Shown here: piece after piece, positions 9,235 to 17,580 of the stretch
How positions within the stretch are numbered: position 1 is the stretch's first letter
Layout of the letters: the number at the start of each line of letters is the position of its first letter
Source of the DNA: Methylotenera sp.
GTDB lineage: Bacteria > Pseudomonadota > Gammaproteobacteria > Burkholderiales > Methylophilaceae
Reading direction: 5' to 3'
NCBI GenBank assembly: GCA_021732405.1
Contig: JAKFVB010000040.1
Coordinates: 1-34,852, forward strand
DNA: 34,852 nt
The notes under the pieces: generated by a model
The model's input: only the letters and a program-made list of their open reading frames with translations
Databases searched by the model: none
What the model was told of the DNA's origin: nothing
Program-made: the position numbers and the translations under genes

Positions 9235-9264
9235 TTGAAGCATTATTTATGGTTAAGTAAATAT

Positions 9265-9349
9265 GCCCAGATGGCGGAATTGGTAGACGCGCAGGTTTCA
9301 GATACCTGTATCGAAAGATGTGGAGGTTCGAGTCCTCTTCCGGGCACCA
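9265..9349 (+). tRNA. tRNA-Leu (anticodon CAG)
   Basis: The 85-base gene folds as a class II tRNA with a long variable arm. The anticodon stem CAGGT/ACCTG (9292-9296/9304-9308) encloses the loop TTCAGAT with CAG at 9299-9301. The D-arm GGCGGAATTGGTAGACGC and T-arm GGAGG TTCGAGT CCTCT are typical, and CCA is encoded (9347-9349). The acceptor stem GCCCAGA/TCCGGGC has one A-C mismatch at the fifth pair. No clear terminator separates it from the convergent exosortase gene. Confidence 0.95.
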
Positions 9350-9388
9350 TACAATCGCAACAAAACAGATTCTACCGCGGATTAATAC

Positions 9389-10939
9389 TTAATCAGGAAT
9401 ATAACGCGGTAATAGCGGATAGCTTTGTTGAATAAACTCCGCCAATGCTCTGTCTGATTCTAATTCTGACTTATATACGGGTACGGTAAAGCGCACAATC
9501 GCACCGTCTGTTCTATTCATCTTAATCGCATCATATAACAATGCAAACTTCATTGAAAACTCATTGGACAAGTCACGCCCACGTTGATGAAACCAGTAGT
9601 AAACTAATTGTCTCGATTCGCCCTTAGAAATGAGCATGCGCGTGACTTTAATCGATTTTTGGTCATTTATAATCACTTCATGCAGTTTCGTATTACTTAT
9701 TTCCCAGCCACCACCAGGAATACAGGCTTTTGGCGAGTGTGGAACAGAGCCTGAACGTTGCGAATCGGTATAGCCAGCATATACATTGATGTTGGTGTTC
9801 GCCTTATTGTAATTGACTAAAAGATAATCTTTGAGTTGTAAAATCTGATTTTCGCCATTTTCAAACTCATAAGTTCGACCTTTCCAGCCGTTAATTTCTA
9901 ATGGAAACGAGCTAAAATAAGCTCTTTCAGGAATCACTTCATCTCGATGCTTAATGGTGAAAGTTGATAGCGAGGCTAATATAACAATCGAAATACCAAC
10001 GATAATGGGCAGACGCTGAATGTTACTTTTGGCATCGCTATCCTCTGTCTGATGTCTTGTTTCTAGATAATCAAAAGAACCAGCTAACGTTCTATTATTC
10101 ATTTTTAACGCAATATTGAATAATTTAGCTTCTAGTAAAAGTAAGCCAATACAAATTAAAAAGATAACCCAACCTTCAAAGTAATGCATGAAGCCCTCAG
10201 CTGCTTCGATACCAGATTGGTTAACAAGAACGGCGACGACCGCAATACGCGCACTATTCATCACAATGCTAATTGGCACACTAGATAAAAACAATGCAGC
10301 ACGTGCATAAAACGGTGCTTTGTACATATAGCCCATCATTAAGCCGATGGTCATTAACGGGTACATATAATTTAGCCCGCTGCACGCTTCTACTACTTGT
10401 AACTTATAAATACCTAAATCGATGATATTGCCATCTTGAAAAACTGTCATGCCTAGCAAACGACTAATAGCGACGCCTAAGTCTGAGGAGACCAGTTGCA
10501 TCTTTCCTGAGAGCATGACATCCAGCATATAAGGCAATGGAATCACTAAAAACAAATGCAAAAATGGTATTAATATTTTTTTGATTTGTTTACCAATCAT
10601 GGTCCAAGCCAAGCCAAAGCACATTAACAACATGCCGTATTGAACAATAGTCCATATTGCGCTGAGTTCACCAACAATGAGAGCAACGCCTGCAAAAATG
10701 GTAATGCCTACACCAATCCAAGGTCCGTCATTGTGATTTTTAATTTCAAATCGTTTAATCCAAATGAGATAAAGCGCCATAAAGAATACTAAAGGTGCGT
10801 GAGAGTAACGCTCTTCATGCGTGACTCTTATCAATTGCTCCTCCAAAGCATCGCGAAAAGTAATCATTAAAAAAATGACTAATAATGCGTATAGCACAGC
10901 TCTAACGTGTTTCTTTAACCAGTCCATCAATTCTATCAA
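9389..10939 (-). CDS. Exosortase fused to an EpsI domain (XrtD-like)
   Basis: The 516-residue protein has two parts. Residues 1-280 form a multi-pass membrane exosortase with the expected transpeptidase triad: Cys186 in VVEACSGLNY, Arg231 in VMNSARIAVV and His252 in AEGFMHYFEGW. Residues 305-516 form an EpsI domain, with one more membrane segment (311-327) and conserved segments HSPKACIPGGGW (401-412) and YYWFHQRGR. Exosortases cleave and anchor proteins bearing a C-terminal PEP-CTERM-like tag. The sequence around Arg and His lacks the XrtA pattern (NWVRAY, DHLIYGW) and the XrtB pattern (GFLHGFAG). It resembles, from memory, VPLPA-CTERM-specific XrtD, which also carries a fused EpsI. The start is TTG at 10939 behind GGAGA. 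It is the last gene of the locus. Confidence 0.9.
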   Translation of the reverse strand: MIELMDWLKKHVRAVLYALLVIFLMITFRDALEEQLIRVTHEERYSHAPLVFFMALYLIWIKRFEIKNHNDGPWIGVGITIFAGVALIVGELSAIWTIVQYGMLLMCFGLAWTMIGKQIKKILIPFLHLFLVIPLPYMLDVMLSGKMQLVSSDLGVAISRLLGMTVFQDGNIIDLGIYKLQVVEACSGLNYMYPLMTIGLMMGYMYKAPFYARAALFLSSVPISIVMNSARIAVVAVLVNQSGIEAAEGFMHYFEGWVIFLICIGLLLLEAKLFNIALKMNNRTLAGSFDYLETRHQTEDSDAKSNIQRLPIIVGISIVILASLSTFTIKHRDEVIPERAYFSSFPLEINGWKGRTYEFENGENQILQLKDYLLVNYNKANTNINVYAGYTDSQRSGSVPHSPKACIPGGGWEISNTKLHEVIINDQKSIKVTRMLISKGESRQLVYYWFHQRGRDLSNEFSMKFALLYDAIKMNRTDGAIVRFTVPVYKSELESDRALAEFIQQSYPLLPRYIPD

Positions 10940-10960
10940 GCTGTGTCTCCCGACAAACGC

Positions 10961-12190
10961 TTAAGCATTGAGTGCGCGCTTGTAAACACTGATAACTTCT
11001 TCAATTTTGGTATCCCACAAAAAATGTTTTTTAATTCTGTCAATTGCAGCTTGGCCTATTTGGTAACGTAAATCTGGCTTTTGCGCTAATTGGTCAATAA
11101 TGGCTGAGAATTGTTCAACCATATAAGCTCTCGATTTTGGCTCTACTAAGAAACCCGATTCGGCCGTAATATAATCCATTGGCCCGCCCCAAGCAGTAGC
11201 AACCACTGGCAAACCTCTAGCCATTGCTTCTAAAACAACTGCCCCGCCACACTCCCTGATACTGGGTAATGCAAATATATCTGCTTTATCATAATGCTTA
11301 TTGGTTTCTGAATGCGGTACCAAACCTAAAAACTCCACTTTATTTGGTGCATTATTTTGAGCGTATTTTTCAAGCTCTTGCCTCAGCGGCCCGTCTCCTA
11401 AAATAGTAAGCTTTAAATTTTCTTTGCAAAGACCAACCGCATCAATCAAGATATCAACCGTCTTCCAATCCACTAAACGGCCCACAAACAGTACATGAGC
11501 TATGCTAGATTGAGCAATTGGCTTTGGCTTATCTAATGCTGAAAAAACACCATTTTCTACAATTTCCACTACTTGTCCCAACCTAAATTTTGGTAGCGTA
11601 TTTTGCGTTCTTTTATTAGCGACTAATAAATATTTGGCAAAAAATTTACCGGGTATGCATAAGTTGTAGACGGAAGAAAATAATCTCATTAATTGATATA
11701 AAAAACGCTCAGATTTACTTGCCATATACTGAAATGCAGATGGAAATGACATGCCGCCATTCATGGGCCCAATAATAACTGGAACACCCAAGCCAAACAT
11801 GGCAGAGGGTTGAACAGCCGACACAGGTGCAGGCTCATGAATCACGTGAATTTTTTTATCTTTAACAATTTTTCTGGCTAATTTCCATTGGTACATCTGT
11901 GTAATAAGATGCATTAAAAAACCAAAGGTGACGATGCGGACTCTCTCAGGCAGCAAGCTTGAGTGTCGATTTAGAAACTTATGCATATATGTATCCGGCA
12001 CATAAAACACATGTTCTTGATTAATATCGTTAATTTTCAGTATTGATGACTGCACGCGTGCATGTGTAATTAAATAAACATTGTGCTGTGTTTTTGATAA
12101 ATACCTAAAATAATTAAGCGGTAGCATCGCCTCCCCGCCAAAAATATTTGAAGCGTGCTCACAAACAATTAAGACATTTAATCTAGACAT
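10961..12190 (-). CDS. Family 4 glycosyltransferase
   Basis: The 409-residue product has a GT-B fold. The N-terminal acceptor domain begins NVLIVCEHASNIFGGEAMLPLNYF, and the C-terminal half carries HVLFVGRLVDWKTVDILIDAV (about 230-250). The family EX7E donor-binding motif appears as ECGGAVVLEAMARGLPVVATAWGGPMDY near residue 315. GT4 enzymes transfer sugars from nucleotide donors with retention, at the cytoplasmic face of the membrane. Donor and acceptor cannot be told from sequence. The gene lies 21 bases upstream of the exosortase gene and 22 after the ATPase gene, so it belongs to the prsT-ATPase-GT4-xrt unit. Confidence 0.9.
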   Translation of the reverse strand: MSRLNVLIVCEHASNIFGGEAMLPLNYFRYLSKTQHNVYLITHARVQSSILKINDINQEHVFYVPDTYMHKFLNRHSSLLPERVRIVTFGFLMHLITQMYQWKLARKIVKDKKIHVIHEPAPVSAVQPSAMFGLGVPVIIGPMNGGMSFPSAFQYMASKSERFLYQLMRLFSSVYNLCIPGKFFAKYLLVANKRTQNTLPKFRLGQVVEIVENGVFSALDKPKPIAQSSIAHVLFVGRLVDWKTVDILIDAVGLCKENLKLTILGDGPLRQELEKYAQNNAPNKVEFLGLVPHSETNKHYDKADIFALPSIRECGGAVVLEAMARGLPVVATAWGGPMDYITAESGFLVEPKSRAYMVEQFSAIIDQLAQKPDLRYQIGQAAIDRIKKHFLWDTKIEEVISVYKRALNA

Positions 12191-12212
12191 ATTCAGCTAT
12201 TCATACTTGCAG

Positions 12213-13031
12213 TTATATGCCTAATACACCAAATTCTGTTCTATCTTTAATCACTTCTCGCACCAGTCCAACGTCAATTTTGTCTGCATTAGTTGAGTAT
12301 CCATAGACAAGTGCTGTATCACAAAGAATATTAATGCTACGTGGAATGCCGCGTGAGGCCTCACCTATTAAACGCGTGGCAGCAGGCGTAAATAATGGCG
12401 CATCGCGACCAGCGATATGTAAACGATGATGAATATATTTATCCGCTTCAAAAGACTCTAGCGGCGGTATAAAAAAGTCCACAGAGACACGTTGAAAAAA
12501 TTGTTGCAAATCAGGTCTTCGCAGCAAGTCTCTTAATTGAGGTTGACCAACCAATATGATTTGTAATAACTGATCTTTGTCAGCGTTAATATTTGAGAGC
12601 ATACGCAGTGATTCTAGCGCTGCAGGACTTAAGTTTTGTGCTTCATCCACAATCAATACAACGCGCTTATTTTCGCTGTAACATTTAATTAGAAACTGTT
12701 GAAAAGCATCATATAAAGCTAAATTAGATTTGCCCTCATACGGCTGATTAAAGGAAAGCATAATCCAGCCTAATAAATCATCGATATGCTCATGGGTATT
12801 GTAGACAATGCCAACTGTTAATTCATCGCCCAAATTATTCAGCAGGTGGCGAACCAATGTCGTTTTCCCGCAGCCTATTTCACCACAAATGACTGAAAAT
12901 CCAGCTCTGTTTTGAACGCCGTACTCCAGCATGGCATATGCCATGCTATGGCGTAAACTAAAAAATAAAAATTCTGGATCTGGTTGAATTGAAAAAGGCT
13001 TTTCTTTTAAACCATAAAATGCTTCATACAT
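12213..13031 (-). CDS. ExeA-like AAA ATPase of the exosortase/EPS system (TIGR03015-like)
   Basis: The 272-residue ATPase begins MYEAFYGLKEKPFSIQPDPEFLFFS, the signature opening of ExeA/GspA-like ATPases. Walker A is GEIGCGKT (residues 50-57) and Walker B is VVLIVDEAQNL (about 124-134). LVGQPQLRDLL follows as a sensor region, then an arginine-rich RGIPRSINILCD helix in the lid. Exosortase loci very often carry such an ATPase (TIGR03015) next to PrsT. Its role is unknown, but energising assembly or export of the envelope complex is a reasonable guess. It ends without a membrane segment or peptidoglycan-binding domain, unlike ExeA, so a cytoplasmic location is likely. It sits 23 bases after prsT. 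Confidence 0.9.
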   Translation of the reverse strand: MYEAFYGLKEKPFSIQPDPEFLFFSLRHSMAYAMLEYGVQNRAGFSVICGEIGCGKTTLVRHLLNNLGDELTVGIVYNTHEHIDDLLGWIMLSFNQPYEGKSNLALYDAFQQFLIKCYSENKRVVLIVDEAQNLSPAALESLRMLSNINADKDQLLQIILVGQPQLRDLLRRPDLQQFFQRVSVDFFIPPLESFEADKYIHHRLHIAGRDAPLFTPAATRLIGEASRGIPRSINILCDTALVYGYSTNADKIDVGLVREVIKDRTEFGVLGI

Positions 13032-13054
13032 ATTGCGTTATCCAGACTATACGA

Positions 13055-15436
13055 CTATAAAGATTTGAGTAATGCAACTGCGTCATCTTTTTGCACAAAC
13101 TGCTGATTTTCAGCCAATTTAACTGCTTTTTGTAGGGACTGTTTTGCCAAATCTTGCTCACTTTTGGCGATATATATTTTAGCTAAATGATAGTGAAATA
13201 CAGCGGTTTCAGGCATTTTCTCTATCGCCTGTTTTAATGCTTTTTCTGCATCATCAAACTTGCCAACTTTGTAACTTGCCCAGCCAAAAGTGTCTAGAAA
13301 TTGAGGCGTTGTACTGTCTTTAGCCGATTTAGCTAAGGCATATGCACGCTCTATACTGGTTTGATCCTTGCGGGAGTCTAACAACAGGCTTGCCAAGTTA
13401 TTACTCACTATTTCTGCATCTGGACGTTGTTTTAACATATCTTCATACACTTTAATCGCATCATCAATACGATTAGACTCTTCATATAAACCAGCCTGTG
13501 TCAGCATTAAACTGAAATCTTTAGGGATTGCGACTAAACCTGCTTGGATTGTTTTGTCTGCTGCCTCTTTTTGTTTTGAGCGCTGTTGCGCAATAGCAAG
13601 TTGTTGATATGCAGATGCGTTTTTAGGATTAGCCTGAATGACGCCAGAGAATAGTTTTTGTGCTTCCTGCATGTTTCCAGTGGAAAGGTAAATTTGGCCT
13701 TTTATGATGGCTGCATCTACGTTATTTGGGTTATCTTTTAACACACTATCTATAAATGCAATCGCTTCTTTATTTTTGCCTGCGCGCAGATATGTTCTAA
13801 CGACAGCAACAATTGGCTGGCTGTCGTTTGGTGCTGCATTATGCGCACGTTTAAATGCTGTTATAGCACCTTCAGTATCATTTTTACCTGCTGAAATTGC
13901 ACCCAGTATTTGATCTGCTAATGGATTTTTCTCATTTATTTTTTTCGCTTGGTCTGCTAGTGCTTGTGCTCCAGCATAATCACCACGTGCAATTCTAGCC
14001 TGAGCAAGAGATCGCATAACTGAAGCATTATCAGGGTTAGCTTCAAGCATCTCCTCGAAAACTTTTTCAGCGCGCTCTGGCTGTTTGCGGCGCATTAAAA
14101 ACTGTGCGTAAGGAACACCATAATTGGGTGAGAATTTACTGGTTTCAAATGCCTTAATATATTGCTCTTCAGCTAGTTCTGGTGACCCTGCATTTTCATG
14201 CGCAGAGGCCAGCATCACGAGCGCATTAAAAGCAGTTGGTGAATCGCGGGTAACTGTTCTCAAGTCTATGATAGCGGCATCGTAATTTTTTGCTTCTAGA
14301 GCCAACCCTGCTCTTAAAGTAAGTGCTTGCCCATTACTTTTATCTACATCTAAAATGGCATTAAGCATTTTACTTGCTTTATCTTTTTGACCGCGCTGAA
14401 TTAATTTATAGGCAATCATGCTTTGCGCTTTGTAGCCATCAGCTGAATTACCTGCTGTTTTTACAATTTCATTGAGTAATTTGTCTTCTAGTTGGGGTTG
14501 ATTTTGTAATTGATATAAATTAACCAATGCAAATGCGAGCTCATAATTGTTAGGCTCTTTTTTCGAATATTTTTCTAATTCTGCTCTACCCGCTTCAGGT
14601 CCTTTTGTCGCAATAACAAAACGCACAACGTCTATCTTAGCGCTTAAGTCAGGCATTGCGTCTGCAATAGCACGTATTTGTTTTTCCGCATCCGCTTGTC
14701 GATTATTTTTAATTAAAAACTGTGCATAGCTTTTTCTAATAATGGTTTTATCAGGAAATTTTTGCGTTAATTTTTGGTAAGCCTGCTCTACTTCTTGCGG
14801 TTTACTCATATCATCTAATACTTTAATTCGTATCATATGAATGGCTAGGTTTTTCTCATCTAACGTTAAAGCTTTGTCTAAAAACTCAAGTGCTTTTGTA
14901 TTATCTTTAGCAGACAAACGCTCTGTTGCTAATAAAATATAAGCGTCTGAGCTATTGGCATCTTTACTTAAAGCAGTGTTTGCATATTCAATAGCGCCTT
15001 TAGGGTCATTTAATTTCAGTTGAATTGCTGCGCGCAAATTTAATGCGCCTACATTATTTTTATCAACTGCAAACGCTTTATTACTTCTCTCGAGTGCAAG
15101 GTCTACCTTACCTGCAGCCAGTAATATTTGTCCTGTTTTAACCAGCGCATTAATATTATTAGGCTCTCTTTCAAGTACCTCGTTCATCAATCCGTAAGTA
15201 GACTTAAAATCACCTTTACGTTCTGCAATTAAAGCCAGCGCATAGACAGCCTTAGGCATCACTTTTTTCACTTGCAAAGCGTTTTGAAACTCTAATCTCG
15301 CTTTATCAGGATCGGACTCAATTAAAGCCATTCCTTTCTCATAGAATTTTTCTGCTTTTTCTTCTGGCGATGAGCATGCGCTGATTAACGATGCGAGTGA
15401 TAAGATAATGAACAATTGGGCTAGTATATTTTTCAT
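13055..15436 (-). CDS. prsT: TPR-repeat lipoprotein of the exosortase system (PrsT-like)
   Basis: The 793-residue protein has a lipoprotein signal with the lipobox LISAC, so Cys21 would be the acylated residue. Ser at the next position fits outer-membrane sorting. From about residue 25 to the end it is a continuous run of tetratricopeptide repeats, seen as recurring 34-residue units such as ALNLRAAIQLKLNDPKGAIEYANTAL. PrsT proteins (TIGR02917) are found with exosortases and are thought to organise protein partners during export or EPS assembly. It is somewhat shorter than the roughly 900 residues usual for the family. The ATG at 15436 is preceded by AAAGAG. It appears to start a new unit, since a terminator-like structure lies upstream. 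Confidence 0.9.
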   Translation of the reverse strand: MKNILAQLFIILSLASLISACSSPEEKAEKFYEKGMALIESDPDKARLEFQNALQVKKVMPKAVYALALIAERKGDFKSTYGLMNEVLEREPNNINALVKTGQILLAAGKVDLALERSNKAFAVDKNNVGALNLRAAIQLKLNDPKGAIEYANTALSKDANSSDAYILLATERLSAKDNTKALEFLDKALTLDEKNLAIHMIRIKVLDDMSKPQEVEQAYQKLTQKFPDKTIIRKSYAQFLIKNNRQADAEKQIRAIADAMPDLSAKIDVVRFVIATKGPEAGRAELEKYSKKEPNNYELAFALVNLYQLQNQPQLEDKLLNEIVKTAGNSADGYKAQSMIAYKLIQRGQKDKASKMLNAILDVDKSNGQALTLRAGLALEAKNYDAAIIDLRTVTRDSPTAFNALVMLASAHENAGSPELAEEQYIKAFETSKFSPNYGVPYAQFLMRRKQPERAEKVFEEMLEANPDNASVMRSLAQARIARGDYAGAQALADQAKKINEKNPLADQILGAISAGKNDTEGAITAFKRAHNAAPNDSQPIVAVVRTYLRAGKNKEAIAFIDSVLKDNPNNVDAAIIKGQIYLSTGNMQEAQKLFSGVIQANPKNASAYQQLAIAQQRSKQKEAADKTIQAGLVAIPKDFSLMLTQAGLYEESNRIDDAIKVYEDMLKQRPDAEIVSNNLASLLLDSRKDQTSIERAYALAKSAKDSTTPQFLDTFGWASYKVGKFDDAEKALKQAIEKMPETAVFHYHLAKIYIAKSEQDLAKQSLQKAVKLAENQQFVQKDDAVALLKSL

Positions 15437-15567
15437 GTTGAGTGCTCTTTAATTATTGGGTAAATTTTACAGTTAATTTAAATATGCTTTAAATAAAAGG
15501 TTAAAAGATCTCTTTACAAAAACGTATTGCATGACAGTTGTTAACTTTAGCCGCTTAGTTTATCAGT

Positions 15568-15604
15568 AAAAAAGCCTCTCGCATCACTGCGGCCCAACTG
15601 GGCT
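15568..15604 (-). terminator. Compound hairpin/T-tract in the gap before prsT
   Basis: Read on the minus strand, GCCCAGTTGGGC (15603-15592) forms one hairpin. CGCAGTGATGCG (15591-15580) forms a second directly after it, and AGAGGC then leads into six T residues (15573-15568). An alternative pairing joins AGCC (15604-15601) with GGCT (15576-15573), so the structure could switch. It most simply ends the unit finishing with the TIGR03790 gene. The rest of the 238-base gap (15437-15674) is AT-rich, with a weak possible promoter (TTGTAA and TATTTA) and no gene. Confidence 0.6.
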
Positions 15605-15674
15605 ATTACAAAGCAGCTAATTCACTATCTTTTTATGCTTAATTTAACTGCGTGAGCGCCATATTAATCAAACT

Positions 15675-16754
15675 CTATTGAGATTCATCAGGATTGACTG
15701 GACTTAAATCTACAAAATTCGGCTCAACGTAATATGGCGCTGCCAATGGCTCACCAATAAATAATCCCTGCGTGGGCCAAAACACGCTTTTCCAGTAAGA
15801 TTCAATCAATGTTTCACCTGCCAAATAACGCGAAATCATGACTGCTGGATTGGGAAACTTTTGCCAATAATTGCAAGGCTCTGATACAGAGCCATAAGAA
15901 CCAGTAGCGCCTGCCTCAAGCCATTTTAAAATAGACATTTGACCACCATCGTACAAAACACCACCCCAAGATGTTAGATGATCAGCAACTGCCCCTGGCA
16001 TAAAGTGAAGCGTTTCTAAATATGGAACTGAAACTACTCCTGTAAAATAAAACATGATGTCTTTTTTGTGTTTAATGCTATCGGCTTTGATCGTGCGTAT
16101 GTAAAGTTGTTTACTTTCAATTTTTGTTAAATCTTTAGGGAAAAAACTTTCCCTCGGCTTACTTCTCAGATCGTCGCTGGTTTTCAAAAAATAGCCAGTT
16201 GCCTTATTCAACTTAAAAGCACTAATCACGCCTCTATCAATCACATTTTTTGCTAACTCAACAGAATCTGCAGGCAATAATATAGATAAGCGCATATTAA
16301 AATCTTTTCGTGGATTACGTGAGCGGCTATTGTAATAAGGGTTTTTGACACCTAGAGAACAAAGCTTTTCACACTGCTCTTGTTCATAACCTAAAGTCAT
16401 GGCAGAAGTAATTGAATTACAGCCCACAGCGTAGGGTTTTGACCAAGCTATGACAATTACTTGAATTTCATCACCAATATTGGCGTATATTTTTTCACGC
16501 AATGGTTTAAATTGTTCGCTAGAAATGACGGCTTCAGCTGAGGGAATATCTAAGATGATTAAGTTTTTTTTAGGAATATTTCTGGCGTTTAAGTAATAGT
16601 CGCCAACTGTCAAGCTATTAGCATCTTGCTTATTCACAATCACCACTACTTGTTCAGGCTTTATTGCATTGGTCGCCAACGCAGATAATGTGCCTGCGCA
16701 TAAAAATACCAAGCAGAAACTAGTTAATTTGGCTATATCGAATAAGCGAATCAT
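15675..16754 (-). CDS. TIGR03790-family secreted protein of exosortase loci
   Basis: The 359-residue protein has a signal peptide (residues 1-27, cleavage after ALA). It then matches my memory of TIGR03790, a family found only in exosortase-bearing bacteria and of unknown function. Key segments are QVVVIVNKQDANSLTVGDYY (35-54), MPGAVADHLTSWGG (252-265), AGATGSYGSVSEPCNYWQKF (281-300), ESYWKSVFWPTQG and GEPLAAPYY. The order of elements (Rossmann-like start, His259, Cys294, late GEPL) resembles clan CD peptidases, so a protease role is possible but unproven. A longer frame from 16832 would overlap the WecG gene by 68 bases and bury the signal peptide. ATG at 16754 leaves a ten-base gap instead. 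Confidence 0.8.
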   Translation of the reverse strand: MIRLFDIAKLTSFCLVFLCAGTLSALATNAIKPEQVVVIVNKQDANSLTVGDYYLNARNIPKKNLIILDIPSAEAVISSEQFKPLREKIYANIGDEIQVIVIAWSKPYAVGCNSITSAMTLGYEQEQCEKLCSLGVKNPYYNSRSRNPRKDFNMRLSILLPADSVELAKNVIDRGVISAFKLNKATGYFLKTSDDLRSKPRESFFPKDLTKIESKQLYIRTIKADSIKHKKDIMFYFTGVVSVPYLETLHFMPGAVADHLTSWGGVLYDGGQMSILKWLEAGATGSYGSVSEPCNYWQKFPNPAVMISRYLAGETLIESYWKSVFWPTQGLFIGEPLAAPYYVEPNFVDLSPVNPDESQ

Positions 16755-16764
16755 ATGAAAATGC

Positions 16765-17580
16765 TCAGCTTTTATCCGCTGAAGGTTTGTTATCTGCCTG
16801 TAATTGTTTGCGCAACAGCCATTCATTAACAATCAGTTTAGGAAAAACAACCGCATCTACTAGATAGCGTTTAGCTAACCGCCTAGGCTCCGACAGCATT
16901 CGATGTAGCCATTCTAAGCCAATTTTCTGCATCCATACTGGTGCTCGCGACTTTTCACCTGCAATAAAGTCGATGGTTGCGCCCACACACAATGCGACTT
17001 TCACTGAAATTTCATTTGCATATTGGGTAATCCATAACTCTTGCTTAGGTGCGCCCAAACCGAGCACCAGTAAATCTGCGCCACTTGCATTAATTGTGTC
17101 GCAAATGGCTTTAGAAACTGCTGGCTTTTTATCAAACCCAAAATCGGGGCTTAATGTACCAACCACTTTAACCATCGGCCATGTGGCATGAATCACTTCT
17201 TTTGCACGGTCCGCCACACCTGGCATGGCGCCTAATAAAAATACTGTCAATTGTTTATTATTGCTTTGTGCATGCTCAAAAATAGCAGGTACTAAATCGC
17301 TGCCTGGTACAGTGCCAGGGATATTTACGCCTAGTAGATTGGCAGCCCAAACTACTGGTTTCCCATCAGTCACAATCAGTGAAGCATGTTGATATGCAGC
17401 CTGCAAGCCAATATCTGTCTGAAATTTAACAATATGATCCACATTAGGCGTTACTACAAAACGACAGATTTTTGGAGCTTGTGTAAGCCATGAATCGATT
17501 AATACAACGGCATCCAACATTGAGAGCAAATCAATTTCTGCACCAAATAATCGAACACGTTTTTTTGATGATTCAATCAC
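16765..17580 (-). CDS. WecG/TagA/CpsF-family glycosyltransferase (GT26)
   Basis: The 271-residue enzyme shows the GT26 motifs: TPNVDHIVKFQTD (about 44-56) with the conserved acidic residue, VTDGKPVVWAANLLG, VPGSDLVPAIFEHA, LLVLGLGAPKQELWI (about 170-184) and ALCVGATIDFIAGEKSRAPVWMQ. The family adds N-acetylmannosaminuronate, N-acetylmannosamine or related sugars to lipid-linked intermediates at the inner face of the membrane. The C-terminal helix EWLHRMLSEPRRLAKRYL is the usual membrane-association segment. The start is GTG at 17580, and its last two bases overlap the TGA of the upstream acetyltransferase gene (GTGA), which shows translational coupling. Confidence 0.92.
   Translation of the reverse strand: MIESSKKRVRLFGAEIDLLSMLDAVVLIDSWLTQAPKICRFVVTPNVDHIVKFQTDIGLQAAYQHASLIVTDGKPVVWAANLLGVNIPGTVPGSDLVPAIFEHAQSNNKQLTVFLLGAMPGVADRAKEVIHATWPMVKVVGTLSPDFGFDKKPAVSKAICDTINASGADLLVLGLGAPKQELWITQYANEISVKVALCVGATIDFIAGEKSRAPVWMQKIGLEWLHRMLSEPRRLAKRYLVDAVVFPKLIVNEWLLRKQLQADNKPSADKS

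Noticed and set aside
9265-9410. tRNA-Leu as an integration site for a mobile eps island
   Set aside because: No integrase, no second copy of the tRNA 3' end and no change in base composition seen by eye at the locus borders. The eps genes look resident.
9389-10939. Assignment of the exosortase as XrtA or XrtB
   Set aside because: Residues around the active-site Arg and His do not match either pattern as I know them. The fused EpsI and AEGFxHYFEGW pattern fit XrtD better, although no model score was available.
15437-15674. Cyclic di-GMP riboswitch before prsT
   Set aside because: The conserved GEMM-type loops and their spacing are not found. Only hairpins and a T-run can be supported.
16755-16832. 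Longer start of the TIGR03790 protein at 16832
   Set aside because: It would overlap the GT26 gene by 68 bases and put 26 polar residues in front of a good signal peptide. ATG 16754 fits better.
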